This document shows positions 1 to 11,682 of a DNA stretch of 64,000 bases, piece by piece. The position numbers and the translations under genes were made by a program. Within the stretch, counting starts at the first letter, position 1; the number at the start of each line of letters is the position of its first letter. The notes below the pieces were generated by a model. That model saw only the letters and a program-made list of their open reading frames with translations, ran no database searches and was not told where the DNA came from. The DNA comes from Zygnema cylindricum (taxonomy: Eukaryota; Streptophyta; Zygnematophyceae; Zygnematales; Zygnemataceae). The stretch is taken from positions 628,484 through 692,483 of the forward strand of contig JBBHKE010000323.1 in assembly GCA_037447655.1 (NCBI GenBank). The letters run 5' to 3'.

Positions 1-1418
1 TCCCTAGTGCTAGTAAAAAAACCCTTATCATCTAATACAGATGTAGAGATAAGGTTTTTGTTCAGCTCCGGGATAAACAATACATTGGAGAATGTTAATA
101 TGGATGTCTTTCCTTCTACTAACACTTTCAGATCTACCGATCCTACAAGAGTAGTGGTGACTATCCTCCCATCCCCGTACTCTATCTCTACGGTGGGAAT
201 CTTTCTTATCTTAGTGAACAAGTGCCTATCCTTACACATGTGCATTGAGGCACCTGAATCTATAATCCAGCCTGCTTCACCTTTCAATCCACCGTAAGCA
301 CATTTCTGCCTTCGTGGAATTTCGACCTCATTTTTCGCCTCCAACTCCTCATCCAAAAAGAGCTCATCGTCTTTGTCCTCGGATTCTGCCTCAAGTACCT
401 GTGTGACAAGGGCCTTTTTCTTTCCTCTCGAGGTAACACCGGTCTGCCTCTCCTTTAACCGAAGCTCGGTTAGCTTAGTGCACTCTGCCATAGACTGCCC
501 CAGTTTTTTACAAAAATGACATAAACCTTTGGGAGCCCTTGGTTCGAACTCGTCGGCCTGTATTTTCTTCTCCCTACCCCCATAATTTCCGATCGGTTTT
601 CGAGAATCCTTGTTCCTCCAATCAGTCGCTGTTGCCAAGGCTTGGCCACTCTTTCCTCCCCTTCGGATCTCAATCGTATTCTCTCGAACAAGAATCATCC
701 CTACCACTGAGTTCCATATCCACCTTGAGTCCGGCAAGTCCTGCACACGGTTGACTATGTTCTCGAACTCATCAGGTAACTTCATTAGTAAACAGTTAAC
801 CTTTTCTTTTTCACTAAAAACTTTACCCGCACTCTCTAGCTCCATGAAGAGTGTAGCAAGCTCATTGCAAAAATCCAACATATTTCCCCCTTTGTATACA
901 TACTCCTTAACTTTCTGATCAGCCAACTGTTGTTGCTGAATCGTACCACTTCGGTACATCTCTATGAGAGCCATCCAAAGATCGGATGCCCTCTCTACCT
1001 GCAAATGAGGACATGCAAGTCCTTGAGTGAGATGGCGTAGGATGAAGTGCTTTGCCGCCATATTGTTGAAGTCCCAGGTTTCAGTATCATTCTCCTATTT
1101 CCTCGGAATAGGTGACATGAATGCTAAACCAGTTGCTATTGGTGTGGTCGCCTCCTTCTCCTTTCCTTTGTCCACCACCTCTCGTTCCTTTGTTTCTTCC
1201 GTTGAAAGTGAATCCTCTTTCCTAGTGAATCTGCTTCCTTTAAACCCTGGAGGAATTCCAAGACTTGATGGACGCCCCAATCGTCCACTCACTATCCCCC
1301 AAAACCTTTTTTCGCATAGAGCTCCTATCATCATACTTTCCCAGTATATGAAGCCAGTTCCATTAAAGATTGGTACCCTAGAGGGTGGGCCCATAACCTG
1401 AAACTCTGAGACCTCCAT
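1..1418 (-). pseudogene. copia gag-protease of element A (5' part, broken)
   Basis: Encodes the capsid/nucleocapsid and aspartic protease part of a copia polyprotein. The open start reads MEVSEFQVMGPPSRVP from 1418: the first ATG is in the LTR end and a second ATG lies in the primer-binding site. Downstream come the gag core (about 1100-700), a zinc knuckle near 530-480 reading C-x2-C-x4-Q-x4-C with Gln in place of the usual His, a basic spacer, and the protease active site DSGASMHMC near 275-240. Frames are interrupted, for example near 1095. Copy B has the same Gln, so the change predates the split of A and B. Not expected to be functional. Confidence 0.85.
1384..1398 (-). other. primer-binding site, half-tRNA initiator Met type (A)
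   Basis: On the element strand GGTTATGGGCCCACC follows the LTR 3' end directly. It is the complement of the anticodon stem-loop of plant initiator tRNA-Met (GGTGGGCCCATAACC), not of its 3' CCA end. Drosophila copia and yeast Ty5 are known to prime from this internal tRNA region. The ATG opposite the CAU anticodon is in frame with gag. Confidence 0.85.
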
Positions 1419-2445
1419 AAGTCCTCAAAGTGGACAGCTTCCAAGAAGCCTCTAGGATAATCCTGACCCCTTTGTGTTTAAGCAAATATAACTGCCACCC
1501 TGGCACACAAAAACACTGACCACCTTCACCATTTTGAAGAAAAGACTCCCCTGAGTCGATAGCAAAAAGAATCTCTGAATTTACTCCCCTGAGCAGTAAG
1601 TTATGAAGGGTCAAAGTTTACCTTTTGTACAGAAGCTCTCTGGGAGAGAGGGTCCTATCTCCTAATTTTTCTAAGTCCTATCTCTCTCACAGACTGTATC
1701 TATTGATGTACGGAACCAATCAGAATACAGTTCCGTACGCAAAAGTACAGCTGCCGGTGTACTTTATGTACGAACATTGTACGACATGTCCCAAATGTCG
1801 ACACATGTCATATCCGGATTCGGTGCTTTAATCTCCGGAGATTCCACGATCCAACGTAATTTCGCCACGCGTCATCCGATGTGGCGATGACCACAAACCG
1901 CCGAAATCTTCCTCCGCGATCTCGGCGCTAATTCCGGCCTTCCGATTAGAATCTAATTTAATCGTAGCCGTAATAAATACATGCGCAGTATTCGTTTCAC
2001 TTACTAAATAAAATGCGCGATATTGATTTTGTGAATGTACCGAATTCCGTACTTATACATTACCGGATCTATGCATACCGTACACAATTAGAGTTAAATG
2101 ATTTAACCTACGTATTAATGTTTAAATTAATATCGTACTATATGTTACGTAAGACTACTTCTAAACCTAACGGCTAAGGCTACCGGCTATCTACTATCTG
2201 TCGGCCGGCAGGTACCAGGATCAAATCCTGTGGCCGGATTACCTTTTAGTACATAATCCCTAAACTAGTATAAATTTCCCGTAAACCTCAGGATAGCCTA
2301 GGTAGCCATGGCTCTAGCTTCCTCTCCAATTTCTCAGTGACTGCGACAAGTTTGAGAGTTGGAGAGAGAAGTTAGAGGTAGACTGCCTCGGCTTCTTTAT
2401 TCCTATTCAGACCTAGAAAATACTTTAAAACCATTAGTTTCTACA
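1399..2445 (-). repeat. 5' LTR of copia element A (1047 bp)
   Basis: On the element strand it starts TGTAGAAAC (at 2445) and ends GAGTTTCA (at 1399), with canonical TG...CA ends. The inner end touches the primer-binding site with no spacer. The same LTR type occurs at 6251-7307, 11663-12719 and, inverted, 20215-21263. A tRNA-like module on the opposite strand lies at about 2166-2238. Confidence 0.92.
2166..2238 (+). other. tRNA-like module inside the LTR (A copy), antisense to the element
   Basis: An A-box-like TAACGGCTAAGGC is followed about 50 bases on by the B-box-like GGATCAAATCC inside a possible T-arm stem (CAGG/CCTG). Equivalent blocks lie at about 7019-7090 and 12431-12500 (element B LTRs), 20421-20497 (H, other strand) and 23999-24080 (E). 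No full cloverleaf is evident, so this is a tRNA-derived or Pol III promoter-like segment, not a tRNA gene. Confidence 0.5.
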
Positions 2446-4222
2446 GAATCTTCCCTTAGGCACATCCACTATAATCATCCGAGGTCTCTTCATCCCCAAA
2501 AGTAATTCCATCCACTTTTCTTTTTTTCTTCATCTTTTATCTCTCTAGATTAACATGCCCCAACGTCTTGTGCCAAAGCATCATATCACTTCCACACGAA
2601 TAGAGAACACTCTTTTCATTACAAAGTACAATTCAAAACATTCCGTGACTATCTTTTTCAGCTATGAAATAAGCCTCATCATCAAAACTTGCTGTGAAGA
2701 ATCCTTTCTTAGTTCCTGTTTCAAACTCCTTTTCATCTAGGACAACTGTAGAGACTAGGTTCTTGCTAAGATCTACAAAGTAAAGAACATTTGAGAGTGT
2801 TAAAATTGAGGCTTTTCCATCAACTAGAACATTTAAGTCAACAGATCCAAAAAGACTTGTGGTTTCTACTCTACCATCTCCGTACTCAATCTCATCTGTT
2901 GGATTTTTCCTCAATTTAATGAGCCACCTAATATATTTGCACATATGCATTGAGGCCCCTGAGTCTATGATCCACCTATCATCGGGTGGGTCCCACAGAC
3001 CTCGAAAAGCACACTTTTGTCTCCATAGAATGTCGGCATGCTTTTGAGTGGTTTTCGGATTAAGAAGAAGCTCCTTAAGCTCTTCTTTCGGTTCGGTTGC
3101 TTCATCTTCTTCCTCGTCATGAACCTGAGTCAGAAAAGCCTTTATCTTTCTTCCATCCCTTGAGTTTCCTTGTCTATCTTTCAGTTGGAGATCTGCAAGT
3201 TTGACACAATCTGTTATCCCGGTTTTTTGCAAAAGTGACATAATCCACCTCAAGGAGCCTCTCCCTATCGATCAAATTTGCCACCTCCTTGTCCTATTCC
3301 TCTAAAATTTATATAAGGGTCCTTTCCTTTTTACTCATCAAGCTCTTGCCAATCTGATCCTTTAGTCAATTGTTGCACACTCAAACTTCCTCTCGTAAGT
3401 TCTATGGTGCTCTCTTTTACTAAAATCATCCCCACTGTATCATCCATGCTCCAATTGCTATCACCTATATCCTGCAATCAATTAATGATATTCTCATACT
3501 CTTCAAGTAGTTTTATCATCAATGTATTTACTCTTTGTCTCTCAGATCATGAGTTACCTACAATCTCTAGTTCTCCAAATAATGCTCCTAAATCATTGCA
3601 ATAATCATTCATACTTCCTCTTTTATACTTATAGGCTGCAATCAATAATCATTCATACTTCCTCCTTTATACTTATAGGCTGCAATCTTATTTTCTGCCA
3701 GTTGTTGTTGCTGCAATGATCCACTCTTATATTTGTTAGTTAGTGACATCCAAATCTGAGTGGAAGATTTGACATGCATAAGAGAAATAGCAATGCACTT
3801 CACTACAGTTTTGAGACTAAAGAGCTTAGGAACCTTGTCCTTATAGTTCCACTTTTCATGTTGTGACCGCTCAGTTTGACTCGAACGGTCAGACTCTTTC
3901 CCAATACTGCTGGTGGTGATGCTGTCGATATCGTCTTTGACAATGGAGTCCCTCGAAATGCGACTCCTCCCTTTTTTCCTTCCATGACAATTTCCTCCCC
4001 TTCCTCGCCATCATCGATGATAGTGGTAGATACTAAGGCGGCTATAGTGGTTGAGGTGCCAGAAAAACGTGTTCTTCCAAATCGTGGTGGAGGTGGGCAT
4101 AAAATTTGTGCGGAAACTATTCACTATAGGTGCTTCTCAAAGAGTCCCCCCTCCATCATCATTTCCCAATAAAAAAAATATGATCCATCAAATATGGGCA
4201 CCCTAGAGGGTGGGCCCATAAC
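2446..4222 (-). pseudogene. copia gag-protease of element C (broken)
   Basis: Open stretch 3253-2633 carries the protease motif WIIDSGASMHMC (about 2975-2940) and the following conserved block ending in a pre-integrase start, homologous to A and B but much diverged. The zinc knuckle region near 3240-3200 has lost its first cysteines in the open frame. The gag part, 3260-4200, is shattered by stops. The gag start again overlaps the primer-binding site (MGPPSRVP at about 4218-4195). A 45-base stretch near 3600-3690 is present twice in tandem. Non-functional remnant. Confidence 0.8.
4209..4222 (-). other. primer-binding site, half-tRNA initiator Met type (C)
   Basis: GTTATGGGCCCACC on the element strand, the same anticodon-arm complement as in A and E, one base from the LTR end (TG at 4224-4225 on the plus strand). 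Conservation in an element whose LTR is well diverged from A supports function. Confidence 0.8.
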
Positions 4223-4223
4223 T

Positions 4224-5123
4224 TGCAATTATGTAGTCTCCATTGACCAACAGAATGGGCAGCCTATGTAAAGCCTCTAAGATAATACATGCCCCTTCCT
4301 CTTTCCAAAATAATAAGTGTCACCGTGGCACAAAAGTGTTATGATAACCCTCACAATTGTGAGGACACGACTCCCTTGAGCCAAACGCAAAAAGAATCAC
4401 TAAATTTGCTCATTTGAGCAGTAAGTTATGGCTGGTCAAAGATGACCTTTATAGTTACAAGTTCTCTTAGAGAGAGGTATCTAAATTTTACTAAGTCTTG
4501 TTCTTCCTACTCACAGCTACCTACTACTAAACCCTAGTGTAATAGGAACAGTGTATAGTACAAGAAGGTACAGTGGACGATGTACTTTTTGTACGGCCAT
4601 AGTAAGACATGGCTTTGAAGGTGACGCATGTCAAAATCAAGAGCCATGGTTCCTTCTCCCATCTTCTTCAGTATCCAATAATGTGACACCACGTGGCATT
4701 GCGTGACGCTATTTCCAAAGGCCGCCAAAAGCTCATTCCGGGTGGCGGCTTCAACGACAACCGTCCGATCAAATATATTTACATGGTCCGATTCGCGTCC
4801 CTGCATAAATTATTTCACATGCGCCTCGTCGTCAAATTGGTGTGAATTAGCTGTCCTGTCGTTATTTATATAATTATCAAACTAGATAACTGTATCTTTT
4901 CTTCAACGACTTAATGGATAAGGCGGCAAGCTATTCTGAACTCCTCAACGTCCAGGCACAAATCCGTAATAGGCCAATATTTTAGTAAATTACCCTGTAC
5001 TTCAGACTGCCACCTTCTAAATAAGTCAACAACCATGACGTGTTTTTGATTCTCTCTCTCTCTCTCTCTTTTTAGAGTTTTACTAAAATAGAAAAGTGAA
5101 ATATTAATTACCTCTTTTCAACA
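4224..5123 (-). repeat. 5' LTR of copia element C (900 bp)
   Basis: Bounds set by TGTTGAAAAG at the 5' end (5123) and TTGCA next to the primer-binding site (4224). It includes a CT-dinucleotide tract at about 5052-5070 and a tRNA-like segment (about 4908-4980) starting CTTAATGGATAAGGC. The outer 214 bases are shared with the remnant at 18062-18270. Confidence 0.8.
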
Positions 5124-5728
5124 AAAAGCAAATCATCAACATAGATTGCAATGATACTTTTTCCTTGCTCATCGTCAAAGAGATAGATTAAATGATTTAA
5201 GCTGATTCGGATATATCCCAAATTTGTCAAAAACTCGTCAAGCTTCTAGTTCTATTTGCGTGGAGCCTGCTTTGGTCTTAGAGAGACTTAATCAATTTGC
5301 ACACCTTGCTTTCTTCCCCTTCTCCACAAATCCTACCGGCTGTCGCATGAAGATCTCTTCTTCTAATTCATCGTGCAAAAAAGTTGTATGATTTCCATCT
5401 GGTGCACTTCCATGTCTTCCTCTACAGCCAAAATAAGTAGGATTCGGAAAAAGGGAAATCTTACCACCAGAGCGAAGGTCTCCTCATAATCGATCCCTTC
5501 CTTATGTGTGAACCCTTTGGTTACTAATCTAACCTTGTACTGCTCAATATTGTTATCGCGGTTGAGTTTCAGCTTAAATACCCACTAAAAACCAATCAGT
5601 TTTCTGTTTGGAGGACAGTCTACCAGCTCCATTGTGTTTGCTTTCATAATGGAAGTCATTTCATCATTGATAGTTGTCATATATCTACTCTTTTCCGGAC
5701 TAGTTATTGCTTACATATAAGTTTGGGG
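5124..5728 (-). pseudogene. copia reverse-transcriptase fragment (element D)
   Basis: Collinear with bases 8281-8895 of element B. It covers the reverse-transcriptase block from just upstream of the conserved variable-region start down to the YVDDLL catalytic box, whose codons lie near 5150-5125. Several in-frame stops. Bounded on the left by the LTR of C and on the right by the 3' LTR of F, it is the oldest recognisable layer here. Confidence 0.75.
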
Positions 5729-6250
5729 TGTTGTTGTGTGACAACTACACCTACAGAAGATGAAGAGGAGGAAGAAGTAGTCAGCACAGAATTAATATAA
5801 GCAAAACGCTCTCATAGATGTTCAGAAAAACATACATTTTTGGAACATAGCCAAAGACAAAATAAGCAGCTAAATAGACCACAAATCTGACACGATGAAG
5901 ATAGTACAAAAAAAAACAAAAGTGCTAATTTACATATAAATCTGCAAACAGATTTGAGAGAAACTCTTAGTCAAATATATCAAAAATGCTAAAGCATAAT
6001 TTGATACAACAACTTCATATCTTTTAAATGGTTAAGTCCTACTCTTATACCTAAAATATCTAACCTTATGAAAGCTAATAGCCACTCACTATCCTAACCA
6101 AGGTAAGAAAGCATATCAGCCATGCATCAATAATATCTACCTGAGCTAAAGAGGATACCTGAATATGTCAAGGTATGTCATACAGAATGAATATAAAATG
6201 AGTCCTCAATTAAACAAAACACGCCTATGTACAAAATAGGGATATGTTAC
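5729..6250 (-). repeat. 3' LTR of F, left piece
   Basis: Matches 17164-17700 of the 5' LTR. It ends exactly at the target duplication GTTAC (6246-6250) next to element B and continues at 12725. Confidence 0.85.
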
Positions 6251-7307
6251 TAAAACTCTGAGACCTCCATAAGTCCTCAGAGTGGACAGCTTCCAAGAAG
6301 CCTCTAGGATAATCCTGACCCCTTTGTGTTTCAGCAAAAACAACTGCCACCGTGGAAGACAAAAAACTCTAACCACCTGCAACCTTGTGAAGGCAAGACT
6401 CCCCTGAGTCGATAGCAAAAAGAATCTCTGAATTTGCTCCCCTGAGCAGTAAGTTATGGAGGGTCAAAGTTGACCTTTTGTACAGAAGCTCTCTGGGAGA
6501 GAGGGTCCTATCTCCTAATTTTTCTAAGTCCTATGTCTCTCACAGACTCTATCTACTGATGTACGGAACCAATCAAAATACAGTTCCGTACGCAAAAGTA
6601 CAGCTGCCGGTGTACTTTGTGTACGGACATTGTACAACATGGCCTAAATGTCGACACATGTCATATCCGGATTCGGTGCCATAATCTCCGGAGATTCCAC
6701 GATCCAATGAGAGTACGCCACGTGTCATCCGATGTGGCGATGGCCACAAACCGCCGAAATCTTCTTCCGCGATCTCGGCGCTAATTTCGGCCGTCCGATT
6801 AGAATCGAATTTATTCGTAGTCGAAATAAATACATGCGCGGTATTCGTTTCACATAAGAAATAAATGCGCGGTATTGATTTCTTGCTCGTACCGTATTCT
6901 GTACTTATACATTACCGGATCTATGTATACCGTAAACAATTAAAGTTAAATGATTTATCCTACGTTTACATGTTTAAATAAATATCAAACTATATACTAC
7001 GTAATGTTATTGCTAGAGGTAACGGCTAAGGCTATCAGCTACTTCCTGTCTGCCGGCAGATAGGTACAAGGATCAATTCCTGTTGCCAGCACATTCCTTT
7101 TAAATAAATAAACCCTAACTAATAGAAATTTCTCGTAAACCTCAGGATAGCCTAGGTAGCCATGGCTGTAGCTCCCTCTCCAATTTCTCAGTGACTACGA
7201 CAAGTTTGAGAGTTTAGAGAGAGAAGTTAGAGGTAGACTGCCTCGGCTTCTTTCTATATTTCTATTTAGACCTATAAAATACTAAATATGTACCATTAAT
7301 TTCTACA
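6251..7307 (-). repeat. 3' LTR of element B (1057 bp)
   Basis: Starts TGTAGAAATT right after the polypurine tract on the element strand and ends TTTTA at 6251, where the canonical CA has become TA. Pairs over its full length with 11663-12719. Confidence 0.93.
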
Positions 7308-7315
7308 CTCCCCTT
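7308..7315 (-). other. polypurine tract of element B
   Basis: AAGGGGAG on the element strand, directly before the TG of the 3' LTR. This is the plus-strand DNA primer site expected of LTR retrotransposons. Equivalents lie at 13084 (F), about 18271 (G) and 24532 (J). Confidence 0.85.
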
Positions 7316-7320
7316 ATTTT

Positions 7321-10300
7321 CTAGTCAATCTTTAATTTGAGACCGCACTTCTCCCTGCAGAAAATTAGCTTAGGGGAAGGCACAGGTTTGGTCATCATAT
7401 CTGCTACCATCTCACTATCTTGTCTGTACTCTAAACTGATTATTTTGTTTTCTACTTTCTCTCTAACAAAACTGAGTCTGATGTCCATGTGTTTGGCTTT
7501 AAAATGATGTTTAGGATTGACAGAAATAGCGATTGCTGCATGATTATCACAAAAAAAAATCTGCACACCACTCTTAAGGTGACCAAGCTCACCAAGCAAA
7601 GACTTGACCCACATCAATTCTTTTACAGCAGAGCAAGAGGCATTATACTCAACCTCCATGGTGGACTGAGCAATAACCTTTTGTTGTTTGCTACTCCAAC
7701 AGCAAGCCCCATCACCCACATATAATACATATCCAGAAGTGCATCTCCTCATCGGAGCATCACCATAACTGACATCACTCCAAGTAGTGATGTCAGTATT
7801 CTCCCCACCCAAATGTAACCATAGATCCCTAGTTCCTATCAAATATCTAAGGACTCTCTTAGTTGCCTCCCAATCCTTCTTAGTGGGAGCATTTAGACTT
7901 CTACTCAGCACTCCTACAGCTGCAGCTAAATCTGGCCAGGTACAATTCATAAAATAGATTAGACTTCCCACTACTTGCCCGTAAGGAATAGTGTGCATGA
8001 ACTTCTGTTCTTCAGGAGATAATTCCTCGTCTAAGACTATGACTCCTTCTTCCTCACTCCCTTCACTTCCTTTCTTCAACTCCATTGGAGTTGTACAACT
8101 ATTAGCTTTATCCATTTGAAATTTTTCAAGCGTGTTCCCTATTGCTTCCTTTTGAGTCAGTCATATAATTTTCCTTTTTCGGTCTCTCTCTACTTGAATT
8201 CCCAAAATATATTTTGCTTCTCCCATATCCTTCATTTCAAATCTCCCCTTAAGATCGGTTTTGAGTTTTTTAATTTTTTCCATTGATTTACTTAAAACAA
8301 GCAAATCATCAACATAAATTGCAATAAATATAAAACCTTCCTCATCTTCGAAAACATAGATTGAGTGATCTGAGCTGATCCGAATATATCCGAGACCGGT
8401 AAGAAACTCATCAAGCTTCTTATTCCATTGTCGAGGCGCGTGTTTCAAACCATAAAGAGATTTAATCAGCCGGCATACCTTACTCTCCTCTCTTTCCTCC
8501 ACAAACCCTTCGGGTTGTCGCATGAAGATCTCCTCTTCTAATTCTCCATGCAAAAAGGCAGTCTTGATGTCCATCTGGTGCACTTCCATGTCTTCCGCTG
8601 CTGTTAAACTGAGAAATATGCGGACGGAGGGAAATCTGAGCACTGGGGAAAAGGTTTCCTCGTAGTCAATTCCCTCCTTTTGTGTAAATCCCTTTGCCAC
8701 TAATCTGGCCTTATAGCGCTCGATTGTGTTATATGGGTTCAGTTTTAATTTGAAAAACCACTTACAACTGATTGGTTTTCGGTTAGGTGGACAATCCACC
8801 AGCTCCCAAGTATCGGCTGCCATGATTGAGGCCATCTCCTCATTGATGGTTGTCTTCCACCGATTTTTTTCTAGACAAGTCATCGCCTCTCCATAAGTTT
8901 GAGGTTCATCTTGATGAGATATTTTAGTTACCTTGTTATTAACCTGTTTTTCTTGCAGTCTTTTGCTACTTCTCCTCCCCCCTTAAAAATCTGAGGCCGG
9001 AATAGATGGTTCTCGTGGATTCTTTCGAACAAACTCGACTTCTCCCCTATCCCTTGATTCCGAATCAATTTCCACCACGGCTTCCGCTTCGGGTAGAGTT
9101 GTCACTAGAGTTTCCACAGCCGAGTCCTTTTCGGTCTGATTTGTACCTGCAAGAATGTCATCTTCTCTAAAACCTGGATAGTTAGGAAGCTCAAAGTCAT
9201 CGAAATTTTCTAACTCAAATCTGATTTTTACTGACTTCGTATATTTGAAGGGATCCACAGACTTTCCTTCTTTCATAAGTACTAGATGTTTTACTGAGAT
9301 TATATCTTCCCTTTTTAGATCATAAACTCTATATCCTTTAACAATTTTATCATATCCTAATAAGTATCCCGGTTTTCCTTTAGGATCTAGCTTCCAATTG
9401 GACCGTTCAGTATCTAGACTGAATACTTGACTGCCGAAAACCTTTAAGTGAGATATGTCTTGTTTTCGGCCTGTCCATCTCTCATAAGGTGTTTGATCTT
9501 TTATAGCTGAAGTAAGAACTCTATTCTTGAGGTAATTAGCACAGTTCATTGCTTCTGCCCAAAACGTTTTTCCTATCTTTTTATCTAACAACATACTTCT
9601 AGCACTATCACTTAGTGTTCTATTTAACCTTTCAGCTACCCCATTCTGTTTCGGATTTTCTGGAACTGTCTTTTGGTGTTAGACCCCATCTTCCCTCAGA
9701 AAAATCCTCAAACTGGTTAGAAGTATACTCTCCACCATTGTCACTCCTTACTCTTTTGATTGGAGTTTCATGGAGTTTTTCGCTCCACGCTTTATATTGT
9801 CTAAAACAATCCTGAGCTTCTGACTTGTTATTTAAAAAATTACACCCGGGAATACCGAGACCAATCATCAGTTATAGTCATCATAAATCTCTTCCCCCCC
9901 GGTGAGGGCACTTTAGCCGGTCCCTAAATATCTGTGTGTACTAGATCTAGAATTTTTTCTCCCTTATAGGTGGCTGATTTAGGAAAGGGTAATCTGTGTG
10001 CTTTAGCTTGAGCACATCCACTACAATCACTTATATCATCACTCTCACTAAACATAATCCCTTCCACCACTCCCATCTTTTTCATCTCCCTTAACTTATC
10101 TAGATTCACATGCCCAAGCCTCTTATGCCACATCATAATATCATGAACACTAGCATAATAAAGTTTCTTCGTTTCATTACTTAAAATCAGCCTAAACATC
10201 CCATGGCTACCTTTCTCAGCAATGAAATAGACATCCTCCTCAAAACTAGCAGTAGAGACTCCTTCCCTAGTGCTAGTGAAAAAACCCTTATCATCTAATA

Positions 10301-10328
10301 CAGATGTAGAGATAAGGTTTTTGTTCAG
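7321..10328 (-). pseudogene. copia pol of element B: integrase, reverse transcriptase, RNase H (broken)
   Basis: Order on the minus strand is the Ty1/copia order. The pre-integrase zinc domain is at 10199-9924 (WHKRLGHVNLDKL... and C-x2-C in CSGCAQAK). The integrase core lies around 9868-9632 (DNGGEYTSNQF) and its C-terminal part at 9594-8983. Reverse transcriptase is at 8883-8161 with the KARLVAKGF and YVDDLLVLSK blocks. Its C-terminus and RNase H are at 8115-7321 with EYNASCSAVKELMW, a DNHAAIAI box and a MADMMTK-type end. The last three blocks share one frame and are split only by stops; frame changes occur near 9.6 and 9.9 kb. It would copy and integrate the element if intact, but it is not. 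Confidence 0.92.
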
Positions 10329-11682
10329 CTACAGAATATGCAATACATCGGAGAATGTAAATATGGATGTCTTTCCTTCTACTAACATTTTCAGATCTAC
10401 CGATCTTACAAAAGTAGTGGTGACTATCCTCCCATCCCCGTACTCTATCTCTACGGTGAGAATCTTTCTTATATTAGTGAACAGGTGCCTATCCTTACAC
10501 ATGTGCATGGAGGCACCTGAATCTACAATCCAGCTTGCTTCACCTTTCAATCCACCGTAAGCACATTTTTGCCTTCGTGGAATTTCGACCTCATTTTTCG
10601 CCTCCAACTCCTCATCCAAAAAGAGCTCATCGTCTTTGTCCTCGGATTCTGCCTCAAGTACCTGTGTGACAAGGGCCTTTTTCTTTCCTCTCGAGGTAAC
10701 ACCGGTCTGCCTCTCCTTTAACCGAAGCTCGGTTAGCTTAGTGCACTCTGCCATATACTGCCCCGGTTTCTTACAAAAATGACATAAACCTTTGGGAGCC
10801 CTTGGTTCGAACTCGTCGGCCTGTATTTTCTTCTCCCTACCCCCATAATTTCCGACCGGTTTTCGGGAATCCTTGTTCCTCCAATCAGTCGCTGTTGCCA
10901 AGGCTTGGCCACTCTTTCCTCCCCTTCGGATCTCAATTGTATTCTCTCGAACGAGAATCAGCCCTACCACTGAGTTCCATATCCACCTTGAGTCCGCCAA
11001 GTCCTGTACACGGTTGACTATGTTCTCGAACTCATCAGGTAACTTCATCAGTAAACAGTTAACCTTTTCTTTTTCACTAAAATCTTTTCCCGCACTCTCT
11101 AGCTCCATGAAGAGTGTAGCAAGCTCATTGCAAAAATCCAACATATTTCCCGCTTTGTATACATACTCCTTAACTTTCTGATCAGCCAACTGTTGTTGCT
11201 GAATCGTACCACTTCGTTACATCTCTATGAGAGCCATCCAAAGATCGGATGCCCTTTCTACCTGCAAATGAGGACATGCAAGTCCTTGAGTGAGATGGCG
11301 TAGGATGAAGTGCTTTGCCGCCATATTGTTGAAGTCCCAGGTTTTAGTATCATTATCCTCGTTCCTCGGAATAGGTGACATGAATGCCGAACCAGTTGCT
11401 ATTGGTGTGGTCGTCTCCTTCTCCTTTCATTTGTCCACCACCTCTCCTTCTTTTGTTTCCTCCGTTAAAAGGTAGATCCTCTTTCTTGGTGAATCTGCTT
11501 CCTCCAAACCCTGGAGGAATTCCAAGACTTGATGGGCGCCCCAACCGTCCACTCACTATCCCCCAAAACCTTTTTTCGCATAGAGCTCCTATCATCATAC
11601 TTTCCCAGTATATAAAGCCAGTTCCATTAAAGATTTGTACCCTAAAGTGTGGGCTTATAACGTGAAACTCTGAGACCTCCAT
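10329..11682 (-). pseudogene. copia gag-protease of element B (broken)
   Basis: Two open blocks. 11682-11353 holds the gag N-terminus, starting in the LTR and running through the primer-binding site, whose ATG has decayed to ATA. 11189-10329 holds gag core, zinc knuckle CHFCKKPGQYMAEC with Gln for the metal-binding His, a basic spacer, the protease site WIVDSGASMHMC and a stop shortly after. A frameshift separates the blocks near 11.2-11.3 kb. The stop at 10327-10329 replaces a sense codon still present in element A. Confidence 0.9.
11648..11662 (-). other. decayed half-tRNA primer-binding site of element B
   Basis: CGTTATAAGCCCACA next to the 5' LTR. It aligns with the initiator tRNA-Met anticodon-arm complement found intact in A, C and E, with about four mismatches, including loss of the ATG. 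The decay presumably happened after insertion. Confidence 0.7.

Larger units (their letters stand above)
1..2445 (-). mobile_element. Ty1/copia element A, 5' part only (LTR + gag/protease)
   Basis: Right-hand (5') end of a minus-strand copia retrotransposon; its pol and 3' LTR lie beyond the window start. It has a 5' LTR (1399-2445), a primer-binding site directly next to it (1384-1398) and a gag-protease region (1-1418). The first 1.4 kb is nearly identical to element B (10.27-11.68 kb), so A and B belong to one recently active family. It abuts element C at 2446, where C's gag/pre-integrase sequence begins abruptly, so A most likely inserted into C. The target duplication cannot be checked because the left end is outside the window. 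Confidence 0.9.
2446..5123 (-). mobile_element. Ty1/copia element C, 5' part (LTR + gag/protease), interrupted by A
   Basis: Minus-strand copia of a second family: 5' LTR 4224-5123, half-tRNA primer-binding site at 4209-4222, gag-protease 2446-4222. It is cut at 2446 in the pre-integrase region, where element A begins. On its right it abuts a reverse-transcriptase fragment (D), so C itself probably landed in an older copia element. Confidence 0.85.

Noticed and set aside
7-297. Plus-strand open frames overlapping gag at 7-297, 539-918 and their twins at 10270-11181
   Set aside because: Antisense shadows of the minus-strand copia gag-protease region.
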